Origin: Cryobacterium breve
GTDB lineage: Bacteria > Actinomycetota > Actinomycetes > Actinomycetales > Microbacteriaceae
Reading direction: 5' to 3'
Length of the DNA: 64,000 bases
Assembly: GCF_027594785.1 (NCBI RefSeq)
Contig: NZ_CP075584.1
Coordinates: 3,224,001-3,288,000, forward strand
Part shown: in pieces, positions 37,249 to 48,675 of the stretch
How the letters are laid out: each line of letters starts with the position of its first letter
How positions within the stretch are numbered: position 1 is the stretch's first letter
Notes under the pieces: model-generated
Database searches by the model: none
What the model was told of the DNA's origin: nothing
What the model saw: the letters and a program-made list of their open reading frames with translations, nothing else
Made by a program: the position numbers and the translations under genes

Positions 37249-38220
37249 GTGACAACTGAAGACGACGACCATTCCATTCCCGGCACTTTTCCGGGTTCCG
37301 TTCCCGGCGCCCCCGTCCCCGGCCCTGTAGTCCCCGGGGGCACCCTCGCCGGCACCGTCGACAGCATCCGTGCCCGCGCGATCGATATCCTCGCTGCAGC
37401 CGGCATCCAGGACTCCGCCGTCGACGCCGACCTCCTGATCGGGCACGTGCTCGGCCGGAGCCGCGGCGAGGTCCAGGCGGCGGCGATCCTCCGCACCGTC
37501 GTCACAGAGGCGGATGCCGCCGCGATCGACGTCCTCGTCTCTCGCCGGGCACTGCGCGAACCCCTGCAGCACATCACCGGGCACGCGCCGTTCCGGTCGA
37601 TCGAACTCCTCGTCGGCCCCGGCGTTTTCGTGCCCCGCCCCGAGACCGAGCAGGTCGCCCAGTTCGCGATCGACGCCCTCCGTTCCATGCCGGACCCGGA
37701 GCCGATCGGCGTCGACCTCGGCACCGGCAGCGGCGCGATCGCGCTCTCCCTCGCCGTCGAGGTGCCGAACGCGCGGATCTGGGCCGTCGAGAACTCGCCG
37801 GAGGCCTTCGCCTGGACGACCCGCAACTTCGAAGCGGTCAACGCGGCCAACGCGACGCTCGTCTTCGGCGACCTCGCGGAGACCGGCATCCTCGCCGAAC
37901 TCGACGGCACGGTCGCCGTCCTGATCTCGAACCCTCCCTATATACCAATGGATGCCGTGCCGCGCGACCCCGAGGTCCGTCTCTTCGATCCGGCACACGC
38001 CCTCTTCGGCGGGGTCGACGGCCTCGACGTCGTCCAACACGTCTCGCAGACGGCCCTGCGCCTGCTGCGTCCGGGCGGAGTGCTCGTGATCGAGCACGGC
38101 GAACTGCAGGGCGGAGACATCCGTGCCCTGCTCGACGGCGATGGCTGGCGCGCGACAGCGACCCACCGCGACTACACCACCCGCGACCGGGCGACCACAG
38201 CCATCCGCCCCACCCCCTGA
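37249..38220 (+). CDS. prmC: peptide chain release factor N5-glutamine methyltransferase
   Basis: A 323-residue SAM methyltransferase: a short Pro/Gly/Val-rich N-terminal extension (residues 1-35), a helical domain (RRALREPLQHITGHAPFRSI), SAM motif IGVDLGTGSGAIALSLAVEV, and the catalytic NPPY in LISNPPYIPMDAVPRDPEVR (about residue 226). It methylates the Gln of the GGQ motif in RF1/RF2. In many genomes it directly follows prfA; here cysE-cysK intervene. GTG 37249 is divergent from cysK, with about 127 bp between them. Confidence 0.93.
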   Translation: MTTEDDDHSIPGTFPGSVPGAPVPGPVVPGGTLAGTVDSIRARAIDILAAAGIQDSAVDADLLIGHVLGRSRGEVQAAAILRTVVTEADAAAIDVLVSRRALREPLQHITGHAPFRSIELLVGPGVFVPRPETEQVAQFAIDALRSMPDPEPIGVDLGTGSGAIALSLAVEVPNARIWAVENSPEAFAWTTRNFEAVNAANATLVFGDLAETGILAELDGTVAVLISNPPYIPMDAVPRDPEVRLFDPAHALFGGVDGLDVVQHVSQTALRLLRPGGVLVIEHGELQGGDIRALLDGDGWRATATHRDYTTRDRATTAIRPTP

Positions 38221-38227
38221 CCCCTGC

Positions 38228-38288
38228 GCTGAGGTGTCGCATATCGAGGTTCCCGCGCCGTGCGAACCTCGATCTGCGACACCTCAGC
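38228..38288. repeat. long hairpin after prmC
   Basis: 25-bp arms (GCTGAGGTGTCGCATATCGA... and its complement) match at 24 of 25 positions with an 11-nt loop. There is no T run, so this is either a factor-dependent terminator or a REP-like element. Confidence 0.8.
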
Positions 38289-38330
38289 CAGGGCGGGACT
38301 CGCTCCCAGCCTCGGGAAACACCCCTGCAC

Positions 38331-38336
38331 TAGAAT
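38331..38336 (+). promoter_or_regulatory. -10 element TAGAAT, leaderless tsaC promoter
   Basis: TAGAAT lies eight bases before the ATG at 38345, so transcription should start at or within two bases of the start codon. The mRNA would be leaderless, as is common in Actinobacteria. Confidence 0.7.
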
Positions 38337-38344
38337 TGGGCGCA

Positions 38345-39094
38345 ATGACACGCATCTACGACTGCACGGTTGTCTCGGACTACGCAACCGGCATGAGACT
38401 GGCACGCTCGGCGATCGCTCGCGGCGCGCTCGTCGTCATCCCCACCGACACCGTCTACGGCCTTGCCGCCGACGCGTTCAGCCCGGAGGCGGTCCAACGC
38501 CTGCTCGACGCGAAGGGCCGCGGCCGGCAGTCCCCGCCTCCCGTGCTCATCCCGGGCATCGGCACCCTCGACGCGCTCGCGGTCGATATCCCAGAGCCCG
38601 TGCGCGCGCTCGTCGCGGAGTTCTGGCCAGGTGGGCTCACCGTTGTGCTCAACGCCCAGCCCTCCCTGGTCTGGGACCTCGGCGACACCCGCGGCACCGT
38701 CGCCCTGCGGATGCCGAGCAACCCGATCGCCCTCGACCTGCTCGCCGACACCGGCCCCCTCGCCGTCTCGAGCGCGAACACGAGCGGCCTGCCGTCAGCG
38801 GTCGACGCGGCGACCGCAGAAGAGATGCTCGGCGAGAGCGTCGAGGTCTACCTCGACGGGGGAGCGGCCGGCACCGGCTACGAACCGATCGGCGACCGGG
38901 CGGGCGACACCTCCTCGACGATCATCGACGCGACCGGCTTCGACAGCAACGGCGGCAAGCTCGTGATCGTGCGCAACGGCGTGATCTCCCGAGAGGCCCT
39001 CGCGGCCGTCATCGGCGACGCACTCGCGCCGGAGGGCTTCGTCGCCCCCGTCGCCCCGGTCGCCGCGACTCCCGAAGCGGATGTCGCGGGCTAG
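38345..39094 (+). CDS. tsaC: L-threonylcarbamoyladenylate synthase (Sua5/YrdC family)
   Basis: 249 aa with the YrdC fold: GALVVIPTDTVYGLAADAFS (nucleotide/threonine site, about residue 28), LLDAKGRGRQSPPPVLI, FWPGGLTVVLNAQPSLVW, TVALRMPSNPIALDLL and GPLAVSSANTSGLPS. It makes threonylcarbamoyl-AMP for the t6A37 modification of tRNAs reading ANN codons. The C-terminal tail is Ala/Val/Pro-rich. The gene is leaderless and followed 2 bp later by the WecA-like gene. Confidence 0.93.
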   Translation: MTRIYDCTVVSDYATGMRLARSAIARGALVVIPTDTVYGLAADAFSPEAVQRLLDAKGRGRQSPPPVLIPGIGTLDALAVDIPEPVRALVAEFWPGGLTVVLNAQPSLVWDLGDTRGTVALRMPSNPIALDLLADTGPLAVSSANTSGLPSAVDAATAEEMLGESVEVYLDGGAAGTGYEPIGDRAGDTSSTIIDATGFDSNGGKLVIVRNGVISREALAAVIGDALAPEGFVAPVAPVAATPEADVAG

Positions 39095-39096
39095 AC

Positions 39097-40321
39097 ATGA
39101 CCGTATTCATCCTGCTGGCCATCGTCTCGGCCGTTGTCACGGCGATCCTCTCCTGGGTCGTGCTCAAGGTCAGCCACCGCTACAAGATCTATCCGAAGAT
39201 CCGCCTGCGGGACGTGCACACCCGGCCCACCCCCCGCCTCGGCGGGGTCGCCATCTTCTTCGGCGTGATCGCCGCCTTCTGGGGTCGCGTACCTCATCTC
39301 GGCCCAGTTCGCGCCGCTCCGGCTGGTCTTCTCCGACCCGGAGCAGATCCTCGCCATCCTCGGTGCCGCCCTGATGATCGTGCTTCTCGGCGTCGCAGAC
39401 GACCTCTGGGACCTCGACTGGATGACCAAGCTCGCCGGCCAGTTCATCGCCGCCGGCCTCGTCGCCTGGCAGGGCGTCCAGGTGCTCTCGCTCCCGATCG
39501 GCGGACTCACCGTCGGATCCTCGTGGATGTCGATCCTGATCACCGTCTTCGTGATCGTGCTCGTGATGAACATGATCAACTTCATCGACGGCCTCGACGG
39601 CCTGGTCGCCGGAGTCGCCCTCATCGCCAACGGCGTCTTCTTCATCTACAGCTACCTGCTTGTGCGGGACACCTCCCCGAGCAACTACTTCAACCTCGCC
39701 TCGGTGATCGCCGCGATCCTCGTGGGGGCCTGCATCGGCTTCCTGCCGCTCAACTGGCGCCCCGCCAAGATCTTCATGGGCGACTCCGGCTCCATGCTCG
39801 TCGGCCTCCTGATGGCGACCTCGGCGATCGCGATCACCGGCCAGGTCGACCCGACCGCGGTGAACCGGTCCCAACTCTTTCCCGCCTTCATCCCGATCCT
39901 GCTGCCCTTCGCGATCCTGATCATCCCGCTGCTCGACTTCGCACTCGCCGTGTTCCGGCGGGTGCGGGCCGGCAAGTCCCCGTTCAGCGCCGACCGGAAG
40001 CACCTGCACCACCGGCTGCTCGACATGGGACACTCGCACCTCCACGCCGTGCTGATCTTCTACGGGTGGACGGCTGCCGTGGCCATCGGCTGCCTGCTCT
40101 ACTTCGTGTTGCCCGTCTACTTCGGCGTGCAGACCTGGTGGGCGACGCTCTTCCTGGTCTTCGCCCTGCTCGTCTGCACGATCGTGACCCTCGCACCGCT
40201 GAGCCGATCCAAGAGGGCCGAAGCGGCCACCCAGCTCGCCCAACCAGCCACCCTTCCCCACGACATCGTGAAGCTCGATCGCCTCGACGAGGCATCGACG
40301 CAAGCCGAGGAGCACGTATGA
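39097..40321 (+). CDS. WecA/MraY-family undecaprenyl-phosphate sugar-phosphate transferase (frameshifted as given)
   Basis: About 407 aa and ten or more membrane helices. Family signatures are present: the D-rich VADDLWDLDWMTKLAGQF, NMINFIDGLDGLVAGVALIA, the catalytic FMGDSGSMLVGLLMATSAIA and the cytoplasmic HLHHRLLDMGHSH loop. It probably transfers GlcNAc-1-phosphate or a related sugar to a polyprenyl phosphate for cell-wall linkage. The G run at 39281-39284 is one base too long; GGG would give AAFWVAYLISAQFAPL. It overlaps the AtpI-like gene by 4 nt, as in mycobacteria. Confidence 0.9.
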
Positions 40322-40794
40322 GCGCCACCCAGCCAGCCGGATCTCTGCAGCCGACATCGAACCGGGTGTTCCGCAGCATCCTCCTCTACGGCGGCTATCT
40401 TGCCGGGGGCATCGCCGTGGTCGGGATGATCGCCGGCGGGCTCGCAGCGGGCGGCATCGGGGTGCTGAGCGCACTGATCGGCACCGGGATGGCGCTCGTG
40501 TTCATGGGGATCACGGCAGGCAGCATCCTGATCGCCAACCGCTTCGCCGGAACGGCCGCGGCCGTCGGCGCCTTCTTCGGGATCGTGCTGGGCGGCTGGC
40601 TGCTGAAGTTCGTGGTGTTCCTCGTGCTCGTCGTGCTGCTCAAGGGGCAGCCCTGGGTGCAGCCGGTCGTGCTGTTCCTGAGCATCATCGCCGGCGTGAT
40701 CGGCTCCCTGATCGTCGACGTTGTGGTCATCCGCAAGAGCCGTGTTCCGTATGTGAGCGATCTTCCCCGCTCCTGGGACCCGGAAAAGCGATGA
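40318..40794 (+). CDS. AtpI-like membrane protein
   Basis: A 158-residue protein with four membrane helices (about residues 24-48, 52-75, 84-105, 112-132) and a polar C-terminus (RSWDPEKR). Position and topology match the AtpI-like proteins preceding atpB, thought to help assemble the c ring. Overlap with the wecA-like gene (ATGA) points to one operon. Sequence identity to AtpI cannot be judged here, so the name is inferred from context. Confidence 0.75.
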   Translation: MSATQPAGSLQPTSNRVFRSILLYGGYLAGGIAVVGMIAGGLAAGGIGVLSALIGTGMALVFMGITAGSILIANRFAGTAAAVGAFFGIVLGGWLLKFVVFLVLVVLLKGQPWVQPVVLFLSIIAGVIGSLIVDVVVIRKSRVPYVSDLPRSWDPEKR

Positions 40795-40969
40795 ACATTC
40801 ACCCGCAGGATTCGGCCCGAGGTGGGTTTCTTGGTAAGGTAATGACCGGTTCGCCCCGCAGCGCTGCTTTTGTCGTGCTCGACGTTCCGACCCACTTTTC
40901 GTCTTCGCGAGAGCAGAGCTCCCCGCCCCGAACCAGGAGAAAGCGCTGCTAGAAACCGCCGTAAACCTG

Positions 40970-41758
40970 ATGCTCCCGATGGCTACCGGCGACGGTACCT
41001 TCCAAGGTCCATCCATCAATGAGTTCTTCCCCGAGGCCGTCTTCTTCGTAGGGACGCCGTTCGAGATCAACCGGATCATGCTCATCCGCTTCATTGCGAT
41101 GGCCGCCCTGATCCTGCTCTTCTGGATCGGAACGCGCCGCATGAAGGTCGTACCGACCCGGCTGCAGAGTCTCGTGGAGATGGGCCTCGACTTCGCCAGG
41201 GTCAACATCGCGGAAAGCATCCTCGGCAAGAAGGAGGGCAAGCGTTTCCTGCCCCTCCTCACGACGATCTTCTTCCTCGTGCTGTTCATGAACCTCACCG
41301 GACCGATCCCGTTCCTCAACATCGCGGGCACCTCGGTGATCGGCGTGCCGCTGCTCCTCGCGGTCATCTCCTACTGCACCTTCATCTACGCCGGCCTCAA
41401 GAAGAACCCGGGCAACTTCGTCCGCAACTCCCTCTTCCCGCCCGGCGTGCCGAAGGCGCTCTACATCATCGTGACGCCGATCGAGTTCATCTCGACCTTC
41501 CTCGTCCGCCCGGTCACATTAACCCTGCGACTGCTGATGAACATGATCGTCGGCCACCTGCTGCTGGTGCTGTTCTTCACGGCGACCCAGTTCTTCTTCT
41601 TCACGGCCGACGGAGCCTTCAAGCTCTTCGGTGCAGGCACCCTGGTCTTCGGACTCGCGTTCACCCTCTTCGAGGTGCTGATCGCCGTGCTCCAGGCCTA
41701 CATTTTCGCCCTGCTCACCGCTGTTTACATCCAGCTCGCGGTGGCTGAAGAACACTAA
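40970..41758 (+). CDS. atpB: ATP synthase F0 subunit a
   Basis: About 262 aa with the proton-channel helices. The essential arginine is in FLVRPVTLTLRLLMNMIVGH (about residue 190), and the protein ends with TAVYIQLAVAEEH. ATG 40970 is the first ATG, but the AGGAG site (40935-40939) fits a start at 40946, where a CTG opens the in-frame leader LLETAVNLM. If one C is an insertion error the sequence would read GTG CTA GAA ACC, the likely true start. This is the first gene of atpBEFHAGDC. Confidence 0.93.
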   Translation: MLPMATGDGTFQGPSINEFFPEAVFFVGTPFEINRIMLIRFIAMAALILLFWIGTRRMKVVPTRLQSLVEMGLDFARVNIAESILGKKEGKRFLPLLTTIFFLVLFMNLTGPIPFLNIAGTSVIGVPLLLAVISYCTFIYAGLKKNPGNFVRNSLFPPGVPKALYIIVTPIEFISTFLVRPVTLTLRLLMNMIVGHLLLVLFFTATQFFFFTADGAFKLFGAGTLVFGLAFTLFEVLIAVLQAYIFALLTAVYIQLAVAEEH

Positions 41759-42061
<303 letters not shown>

Positions 42062-42074
42062 TAGATATGGAGGC

Positions 42075-42626
42075 ATGATGCTTCACGCAGTAATTGCAGC
42101 CGCCGCGGAAGAGGCGCACAACCCGCTCCTTCCCGCATGGCCGGACATCATTTGGTCCGCGGTGTGCTTTGTCGTGATTCTGTTCTTCTTCTGGAAGCTC
42201 ATCCTTCCGAGGATGCAGAAGATGCTCGACGACCGTGCTGAGGCCATCGAGGGCAACATCGCCAAGGCGGACGACGCCCAGCGCAAGGCGGAAGCCGCAC
42301 TCGAGCAGTACACGGCCCAGCTCGCCGACGCCCGTGCGGAAGCCGGCAAGATCCGCGAGGTCGCCCGCGCGGACGGCCAGAAGATCATCGCGGAGCTCAA
42401 GGAGCAGGCCGGCGCTGAGGCGGCCCGCATCACCGCGAGCGCCAAGGCCCAGATCGAAGCGGAACGCCAGGCGGCAGTCCTGTCGCTTCGCGCCGAAGTC
42501 GGCACCCTCGCCATCGACCTCGCGTCCGGAGTCATCGGCGAAAGCCTGACGGACGACGCGAAGGCGAGTGCCATCGTCGACCGGTTCCTGGCCGACCTTG
42601 AGGCCTCGGAGAAAGCAGCTAAGTAA
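42075..42626 (+). CDS. atpF: ATP synthase F0 subunit b
   Basis: 183 aa. One N-terminal transmembrane helix (IIWSAVCFVVILFFFWKLIL) is followed by a long charged coiled coil (DDRAEAIEGNIAKADDAQRK through AQIEAERQAAVLSLRAEVGT) forming the peripheral stalk. ATG 42075 or 42078 can serve as the start after an AGGAG-like ATGGAGG site. Its stop overlaps the atpH start (TAATG). The frame is intact although it contains CAGCTC, showing that not every such site is altered. Confidence 0.95.
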   Translation: MMLHAVIAAAAEEAHNPLLPAWPDIIWSAVCFVVILFFFWKLILPRMQKMLDDRAEAIEGNIAKADDAQRKAEAALEQYTAQLADARAEAGKIREVARADGQKIIAELKEQAGAEAARITASAKAQIEAERQAAVLSLRAEVGTLAIDLASGVIGESLTDDAKASAIVDRFLADLEASEKAAK

Positions 42627-43424
42627 TGGGAAGCGCCACCAGGGAAGCTTTGGCCTCATCGAGGGCGGTACTCGCCGCCCACGGCCGCACGACCGATCTC
42701 GCAACGGGCGATGGCCTGCTCGACTCCGGCCGTGTCATCGGTGATTCGGCGCAGGCTCCTGTCTGCCCTGGTCGACCCCGCAGCGGATGCCGCGGCGAAG
42801 GCGGCACTGGTCGCCGCGATCTTCTCGGCGAAACTGACCCCCACGGCACTGGACCTGCTCCAGTCGGTCGCGGCCGCGCGCTGGTCGAGTCATTCCGACC
42901 TGCTCGCCGGCATCGAAGAACTGGGGCTGCGGGCCGTTGCGGCCTCTGCCCCGGTAGCGGGTGCAGTGGAAGCGGAACTGTTCGAATTCGGAACGGCCGT
43001 CGCATCCAACGGTGAACTCGAACTGGCACTGGCCTCGAAGCTCGGCGCGCTCAGCGCCAAGGTCGGGCTGGTCGATTCGCTGCTCACCGGCAAGGTCTCG
43101 GAACAGACCCTCGTGATCGTGCGTCACCTCGTGCAGCAGCCCCGCGGCCGTCGCATCGGTGCGCTCCTCCGTTTCGCTGCGACAATCGTCGCAGACGAGG
43201 CCGGCACGGCGATTGCGACCGTCTCGACGGCCGAGCTGCTGAGTGCCGCACAGCTGGAGCGCTTGCGCGCCAGCCTCACGGCCCGATATGGACGCACGCT
43301 CACGATCAACCAGGTCGTGGACCGCGCGATCGTCGGCGGTGTCCGCGTGCAGATCGGTGACGACGTCATCGACGGCACCATCGCCACCCGCCTCAAGGAT
43401 TTGCGACTCCAGCTTGCCGGCTGA
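42626..43424 (+). CDS. atpH: ATP synthase F1 subunit delta (frameshifted as given)
   Basis: 265 aa after correction: an N-terminal helical domain ([20 protein letters not shown] ... [20 protein letters not shown]) and the C-terminal conserved stretch [20 protein letters not shown] near residue 230. CAGGCTC 42752-42758 carries one extra G; removal joins RVIGDSAQ to [15 protein letters not shown]. It links F1 to the peripheral stalk. The start overlaps the atpF stop. Confidence 0.92.
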
Positions 43425-43507
43425 CCACAGGTCAGCCGGAACAGAAAACCACGAGCGGCAACGCTTCGTTCGAGACAGAACCTGTACACCCGTACGGGAA
43501 AGGGAAG

Positions 43508-45148
43508 ATGATGGCAGAACTAACGATCAGCCCCGATGAGATCCGCGATGCTCTCCAGGACTTCGTCAAGTCCTACGAGCCGAGCAAGACCGCGACCGCT
43601 GAGGTGGGCTACGTCACGACGGCCGGCGACGGTATCGCACACGTCGAGGGCCTGCCCAGCGTGATGGCCAACGAGCTCATCAAGTTCGCCGACGGCACCC
43701 TGGGCCTCGCCCAGAACCTCGACGAAGACGAGATCGGTGTTGTCGTGCTCGGCGAGTTCGCCGGCATCGTCGAGGGCATGGAGGTGCACCGCACCGGAGA
43801 GGTGCTCTCCGTCCCCGTCGGCGACGGCTACCTCGGTCGCGTCGTCGACCCGCTCGGCGCCCCGATCGACGGCCTCGGCCCGATCGAGAGCGAAGGGCGT
43901 CGTGCCCTCGAACTGCAGGCGCCCGGTGTCATGGATCGCAAGTCCGTGCACGAGCCCATGCAGACCGGCATCAAGGCCATCGACGCGATGATCCCGATCG
44001 GTCGCGGCCAGCGTCAGCTCATCATCGGTGACCGCCAGACCGGCAAGACCGCGATCGCGATCGACACCATCATCAACCAGAAGGCCAACTGGGCCTCCGG
44101 AGACGTGAACAAGCAGGTTCGCTGCATCTACGTCGCCATCGGCCAGAAGGGCTCCACGATCGCCGCCGTCAAGGGCGCGCTCGAGGACGCCGGCGTGATG
44201 GAGTACACAACCATCGTCGCCTCCCCGGCCTCCGACCCGGCCGGCTTCAAGTACCTCGCCCCGTACACCGGTTCGGCCATCGGCCAGCACTGGATGTACG
44301 CGGGCAAGCACGTCCTGATCATCTTCGACGACCTGTCCAAGCAGGCGGAGGCCTACCGCGCCGTCTCCCTGCTGCTGCGTCGCCCGCCGGGACGCGAAGC
44401 GTACCCCGGAGACGTGTTCTACCTGCACTCCCGTCTGCTCGAGCGTTGCGCCAAGCTGTCCGACGCCCTCGGCGCGGGATCGATGACCGGCCTTCCGATC
44501 ATCGAGACCAAGGCGAACGACGTCTCTGCGTACATCCCGACCAACGTGATCTCGATCACCGACGGCCAGATCTTCCTGCAGTCCGACCTCTTCAACGCCA
44601 ACCAGCGTCCCGCGGTCGACGTGGGAATCTCGGTCTCGCGTGTCGGTGGTGACGCCCAGGTGAAATCCATCAAGAAGGTCTCCGGAACGCTGAAGCTCGA
44701 ACTGGCGCAGTACCGCTCGCTCGAGGCCTTCGCGATGTTCGCCTCCGACCTGGATGCCGCCAGCCGTCGCCAGCTCGCCAGAGGCGCCCGCCTGACCGAG
44801 CTGCTCAAGCAGCCGCAGTACTCGCCGTACCCGGTCGAGGACCAGGTCGTCTCGATCTGGGCCGGCACCAACGGCAAGTTCGACGAGGTCCCCGTCGAGG
44901 ACGTGCTGCGCTTCGAGCGTGGCCTTCTCGATCACCTCGGCCGCAACACCGAGGTCCTCAAGACGCTGCGCGACACGAACGTGCTGAGCGACGAGACCGT
45001 CGAAATCCTCGAGCGTGAGGTCGACGTCTTCAAACGCGAATTTCACACCGGTGAAGGCAAGCCGCTTGCCTCCGTCGGCAAGGAACAGTTCGAAGCGATC
45101 ACCGCCGACGACGTGAACCAGGAAAAGATTGTCAAGCACCGCCGCTGA
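43508..45148 (+). CDS. atpA: ATP synthase F1 subunit alpha
   Basis: 546 aa, intact. N-terminal beta-barrel, P-loop [15 protein letters not shown] (about residue 172), the [20 protein letters not shown] stretch, and the C-terminal helical domain. It forms the non-catalytic nucleotide site of F1. ATG 43508 or 43511 follows a GGGAAAGGGAA site. The long open frame on the opposite strand (43520-45169) is a composition shadow. Confidence 0.97.
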   Translation: MMAELTISPDEIRDALQDFVKSYEPSKTATAEVGYVTTAGDGIAHVEGLPSVMANELIKFADGTLGLAQNLDEDEIGVVVLGEFAGIVEGMEVHRTGEVLSVPVGDGYLGRVVDPLGAPIDGLGPIESEGRRALELQAPGVMDRKSVHEPMQTGIKAIDAMIPIGRGQRQLIIGDRQTGKTAIAIDTIINQKANWASGDVNKQVRCIYVAIGQKGSTIAAVKGALEDAGVMEYTTIVASPASDPAGFKYLAPYTGSAIGQHWMYAGKHVLIIFDDLSKQAEAYRAVSLLLRRPPGREAYPGDVFYLHSRLLERCAKLSDALGAGSMTGLPIIETKANDVSAYIPTNVISITDGQIFLQSDLFNANQRPAVDVGISVSRVGGDAQVKSIKKVSGTLKLELAQYRSLEAFAMFASDLDAASRRQLARGARLTELLKQPQYSPYPVEDQVVSIWAGTNGKFDEVPVEDVLRFERGLLDHLGRNTEVLKTLRDTNVLSDETVEILEREVDVFKREFHTGEGKPLASVGKEQFEAITADDVNQEKIVKHRR

Positions 45149-45199
45149 CCAGCGGGCCTCGACAACCACGATTCACTGAGAAGGAAGCACAGGAGCCAC

Positions 45200-46102
45200 A
45201 TGGGAGCGCAACTTCGGGTCTACCGGCAGAAGATCAAGTCTGCCCAGACGATGAAGAAGATCACTCGGGCCATGGAGTTGATTTCGGCCTCGCGCATTCA
45301 GAAGGCGAGGGCGAGGGTTTCGGCCTCGACTCCGTACTCGCAGTCGATCACCCGGGCGGTCTCGGCCGTCGCGACGTATTCCAACGTCGCGCACGTCCTG
45401 ACGACCGAACCGGAGAAGGTCGAACGTGCCGCGGTCGTCATCTTCACGTCGGACCGAGGCCTCGCCGGGGCGTTCAGCTCCCAGGTACTGAGAGAAGCGG
45501 AGTCGCTCAGCGAACTGCTGCGCAGCCAGGGCAAGGACGTCGTCTACTTCCTCGTCGGACGCAAGGCAGTGGCCTACTTCGGCTTCCGCAGGCGCGCCTC
45601 CGAGCGGGTCTGGACCGGCGGAACCGATCAGCCTCAGCTGGAAATCGCCCAGGACATCAGCGAGTCATTGCTGGAGACCTTCCTGCGCGACGCCGAAGAC
45701 GGTGGCGTCGACGAGATCCACGTCGTGTACAACCGCTTCGTGAGCATGGTCACCCAGGTTCCCCAGGTCGTTCGACTGCTCCCGCTCGAGGTCGTCGAGG
45801 GAGTGGAAGAGCCCGACGACGGTCAGGTCCTGCCGCTGTACGAGTTCGAGCCGGACGTCGAGACCGTTCTCGACGCCCTGCTGCCGGTGTACATCGAGAG
45901 TCGTGTGTTCAACGCGATGCTCCAGTCGGCCGCCGCAGAGCACGCCGCACGCCAGAAGGCGATGCAGTCGGCCGCCGACAACGCCGACAAGCTGATCACG
46001 ACCTTCACCCGGCTGTCCAACAACGCCAGGCAGACCGAGATCACCTCGCAGATTTCCGAGATCGTGGGTGGGGCCGATGCGCTCTCATCCGCCAAGAACT
46101 AA
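45200..46102 (+). CDS. atpG: ATP synthase F1 subunit gamma
   Basis: 300 aa, intact. The N-terminal helix ([37 protein letters not shown]) and the C-terminal helix ([20 protein letters not shown]) form the rotor's coiled coil; the central part is the Rossmann-like domain ([18 protein letters not shown]). It turns inside the alpha/beta hexamer. ATG 45200 follows an AGGAGCCAC site. Confidence 0.96.
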   Translation: MGAQLRVYRQKIKSAQTMKKITRAMELISASRIQKARARVSASTPYSQSITRAVSAVATYSNVAHVLTTEPEKVERAAVVIFTSDRGLAGAFSSQVLREAESLSELLRSQGKDVVYFLVGRKAVAYFGFRRRASERVWTGGTDQPQLEIAQDISESLLETFLRDAEDGGVDEIHVVYNRFVSMVTQVPQVVRLLPLEVVEGVEEPDDGQVLPLYEFEPDVETVLDALLPVYIESRVFNAMLQSAAAEHAARQKAMQSAADNADKLITTFTRLSNNARQTEITSQISEIVGGADALSSAKN

Positions 46103-47855
<1,753 letters not shown>

Positions 47856-47872
47856 CCTTGTCGATCTAGCCC

Positions 47873-48643
47873 ATGCTGCTCCTGCTGCCGCCCTCCGAGA
47901 CGAAACGCACAGGCGGTACCGGCGAACCGCTCGATCTGAACCACCTCAGGTACCCGTCGCTGAACTCTCAGCGGCGGGTACTCGTGCGTGAGCTGCGCTC
48001 ACTCGCCCGGCACCCAGAAGCCATGATGGCTGCGCTGAAGCTCGGCCGCACCCAGGCCGGTGAGGTCACCCACAACCGGGCGCTCACGACCGCGCCGACG
48101 ATGGCCGCGCTCGACAGGTACACCGGCGTGCTCTACGACGCCCTCGACGCCCCGACGTTGACCCTCGCCGACCGCGACTGGGCCGCAGGGCACCTGCTCG
48201 TCCACTCCGCCCTGTTCGGGCCGATCGGTGCACTCGATCCGATTCCGGCCTACCGGCTGTCGACGACGAGCCGGCTGCCCGGGCTCGTGCTGAAACAGCA
48301 CTGGGGACCGCGAATCGCCGCGCTGCTCGCCCGGGAGACCGGCCTCGTGCTCGACCTCCGGTCAGCCGGATACGTCGCCCTCGGCGCCGCACCCGTCCGG
48401 GCCGGCTCCGTCGTGCTCCGCGTCGTGACGGAAACGCCGGACGGGCAGGTGCGCGCCCTCAACCACTTCAACAAGACTGCGAAGGGCCGGTTCACCCGCG
48501 CCCTGATCCGGAGCGCCCCCGAGCTCGCGACCGTCGACGACCTGCTGGCCTGGGCTCCCGGCGCCGGCTTCACCGTGCGCGCGGCGGGGCCCGCCGCACT
48601 CGAGCTCCTGGACGACGCGCCGCTCGTCAGCGCCCTCGCCTGA
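47873..48643 (+). CDS. yaaA: YaaA family (DUF328/UPF0246) peroxide-stress protein
   Basis: 256 aa. It starts [16 protein letters not shown], the family hallmark, and contains [40 protein letters not shown] and [17 protein letters not shown]. coli YaaA lowers free iron during peroxide stress and binds DNA. The ATG is 18 bp after atpC, so it may be co-transcribed with the end of the ATP synthase operon. Confidence 0.9.
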   Translation: MLLLLPPSETKRTGGTGEPLDLNHLRYPSLNSQRRVLVRELRSLARHPEAMMAALKLGRTQAGEVTHNRALTTAPTMAALDRYTGVLYDALDAPTLTLADRDWAAGHLLVHSALFGPIGALDPIPAYRLSTTSRLPGLVLKQHWGPRIAALLARETGLVLDLRSAGYVALGAAPVRAGSVVLRVVTETPDGQVRALNHFNKTAKGRFTRALIRSAPELATVDDLLAWAPGAGFTVRAAGPAALELLDDAPLVSALA

Positions 48644-48675
48644 CGAACCCCGGCGCCCGGCCGTATGCTGGCAGC

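Noticed and set aside
38260..40794. 844-aa frame overlapping tsaC, the wecA-like gene and the AtpI-like gene
   Set aside because: Only its last 158 codons (from 40318) are coding; the rest is an Arg-rich shadow.
43520..45169. 549-aa open frame antisense to atpA
   Set aside because: It lies wholly inside the conserved atpA gene, has an Arg/Asp/Val/Gly composition typical of reverse-frame shadows in G+C-rich DNA, and shows no domain.
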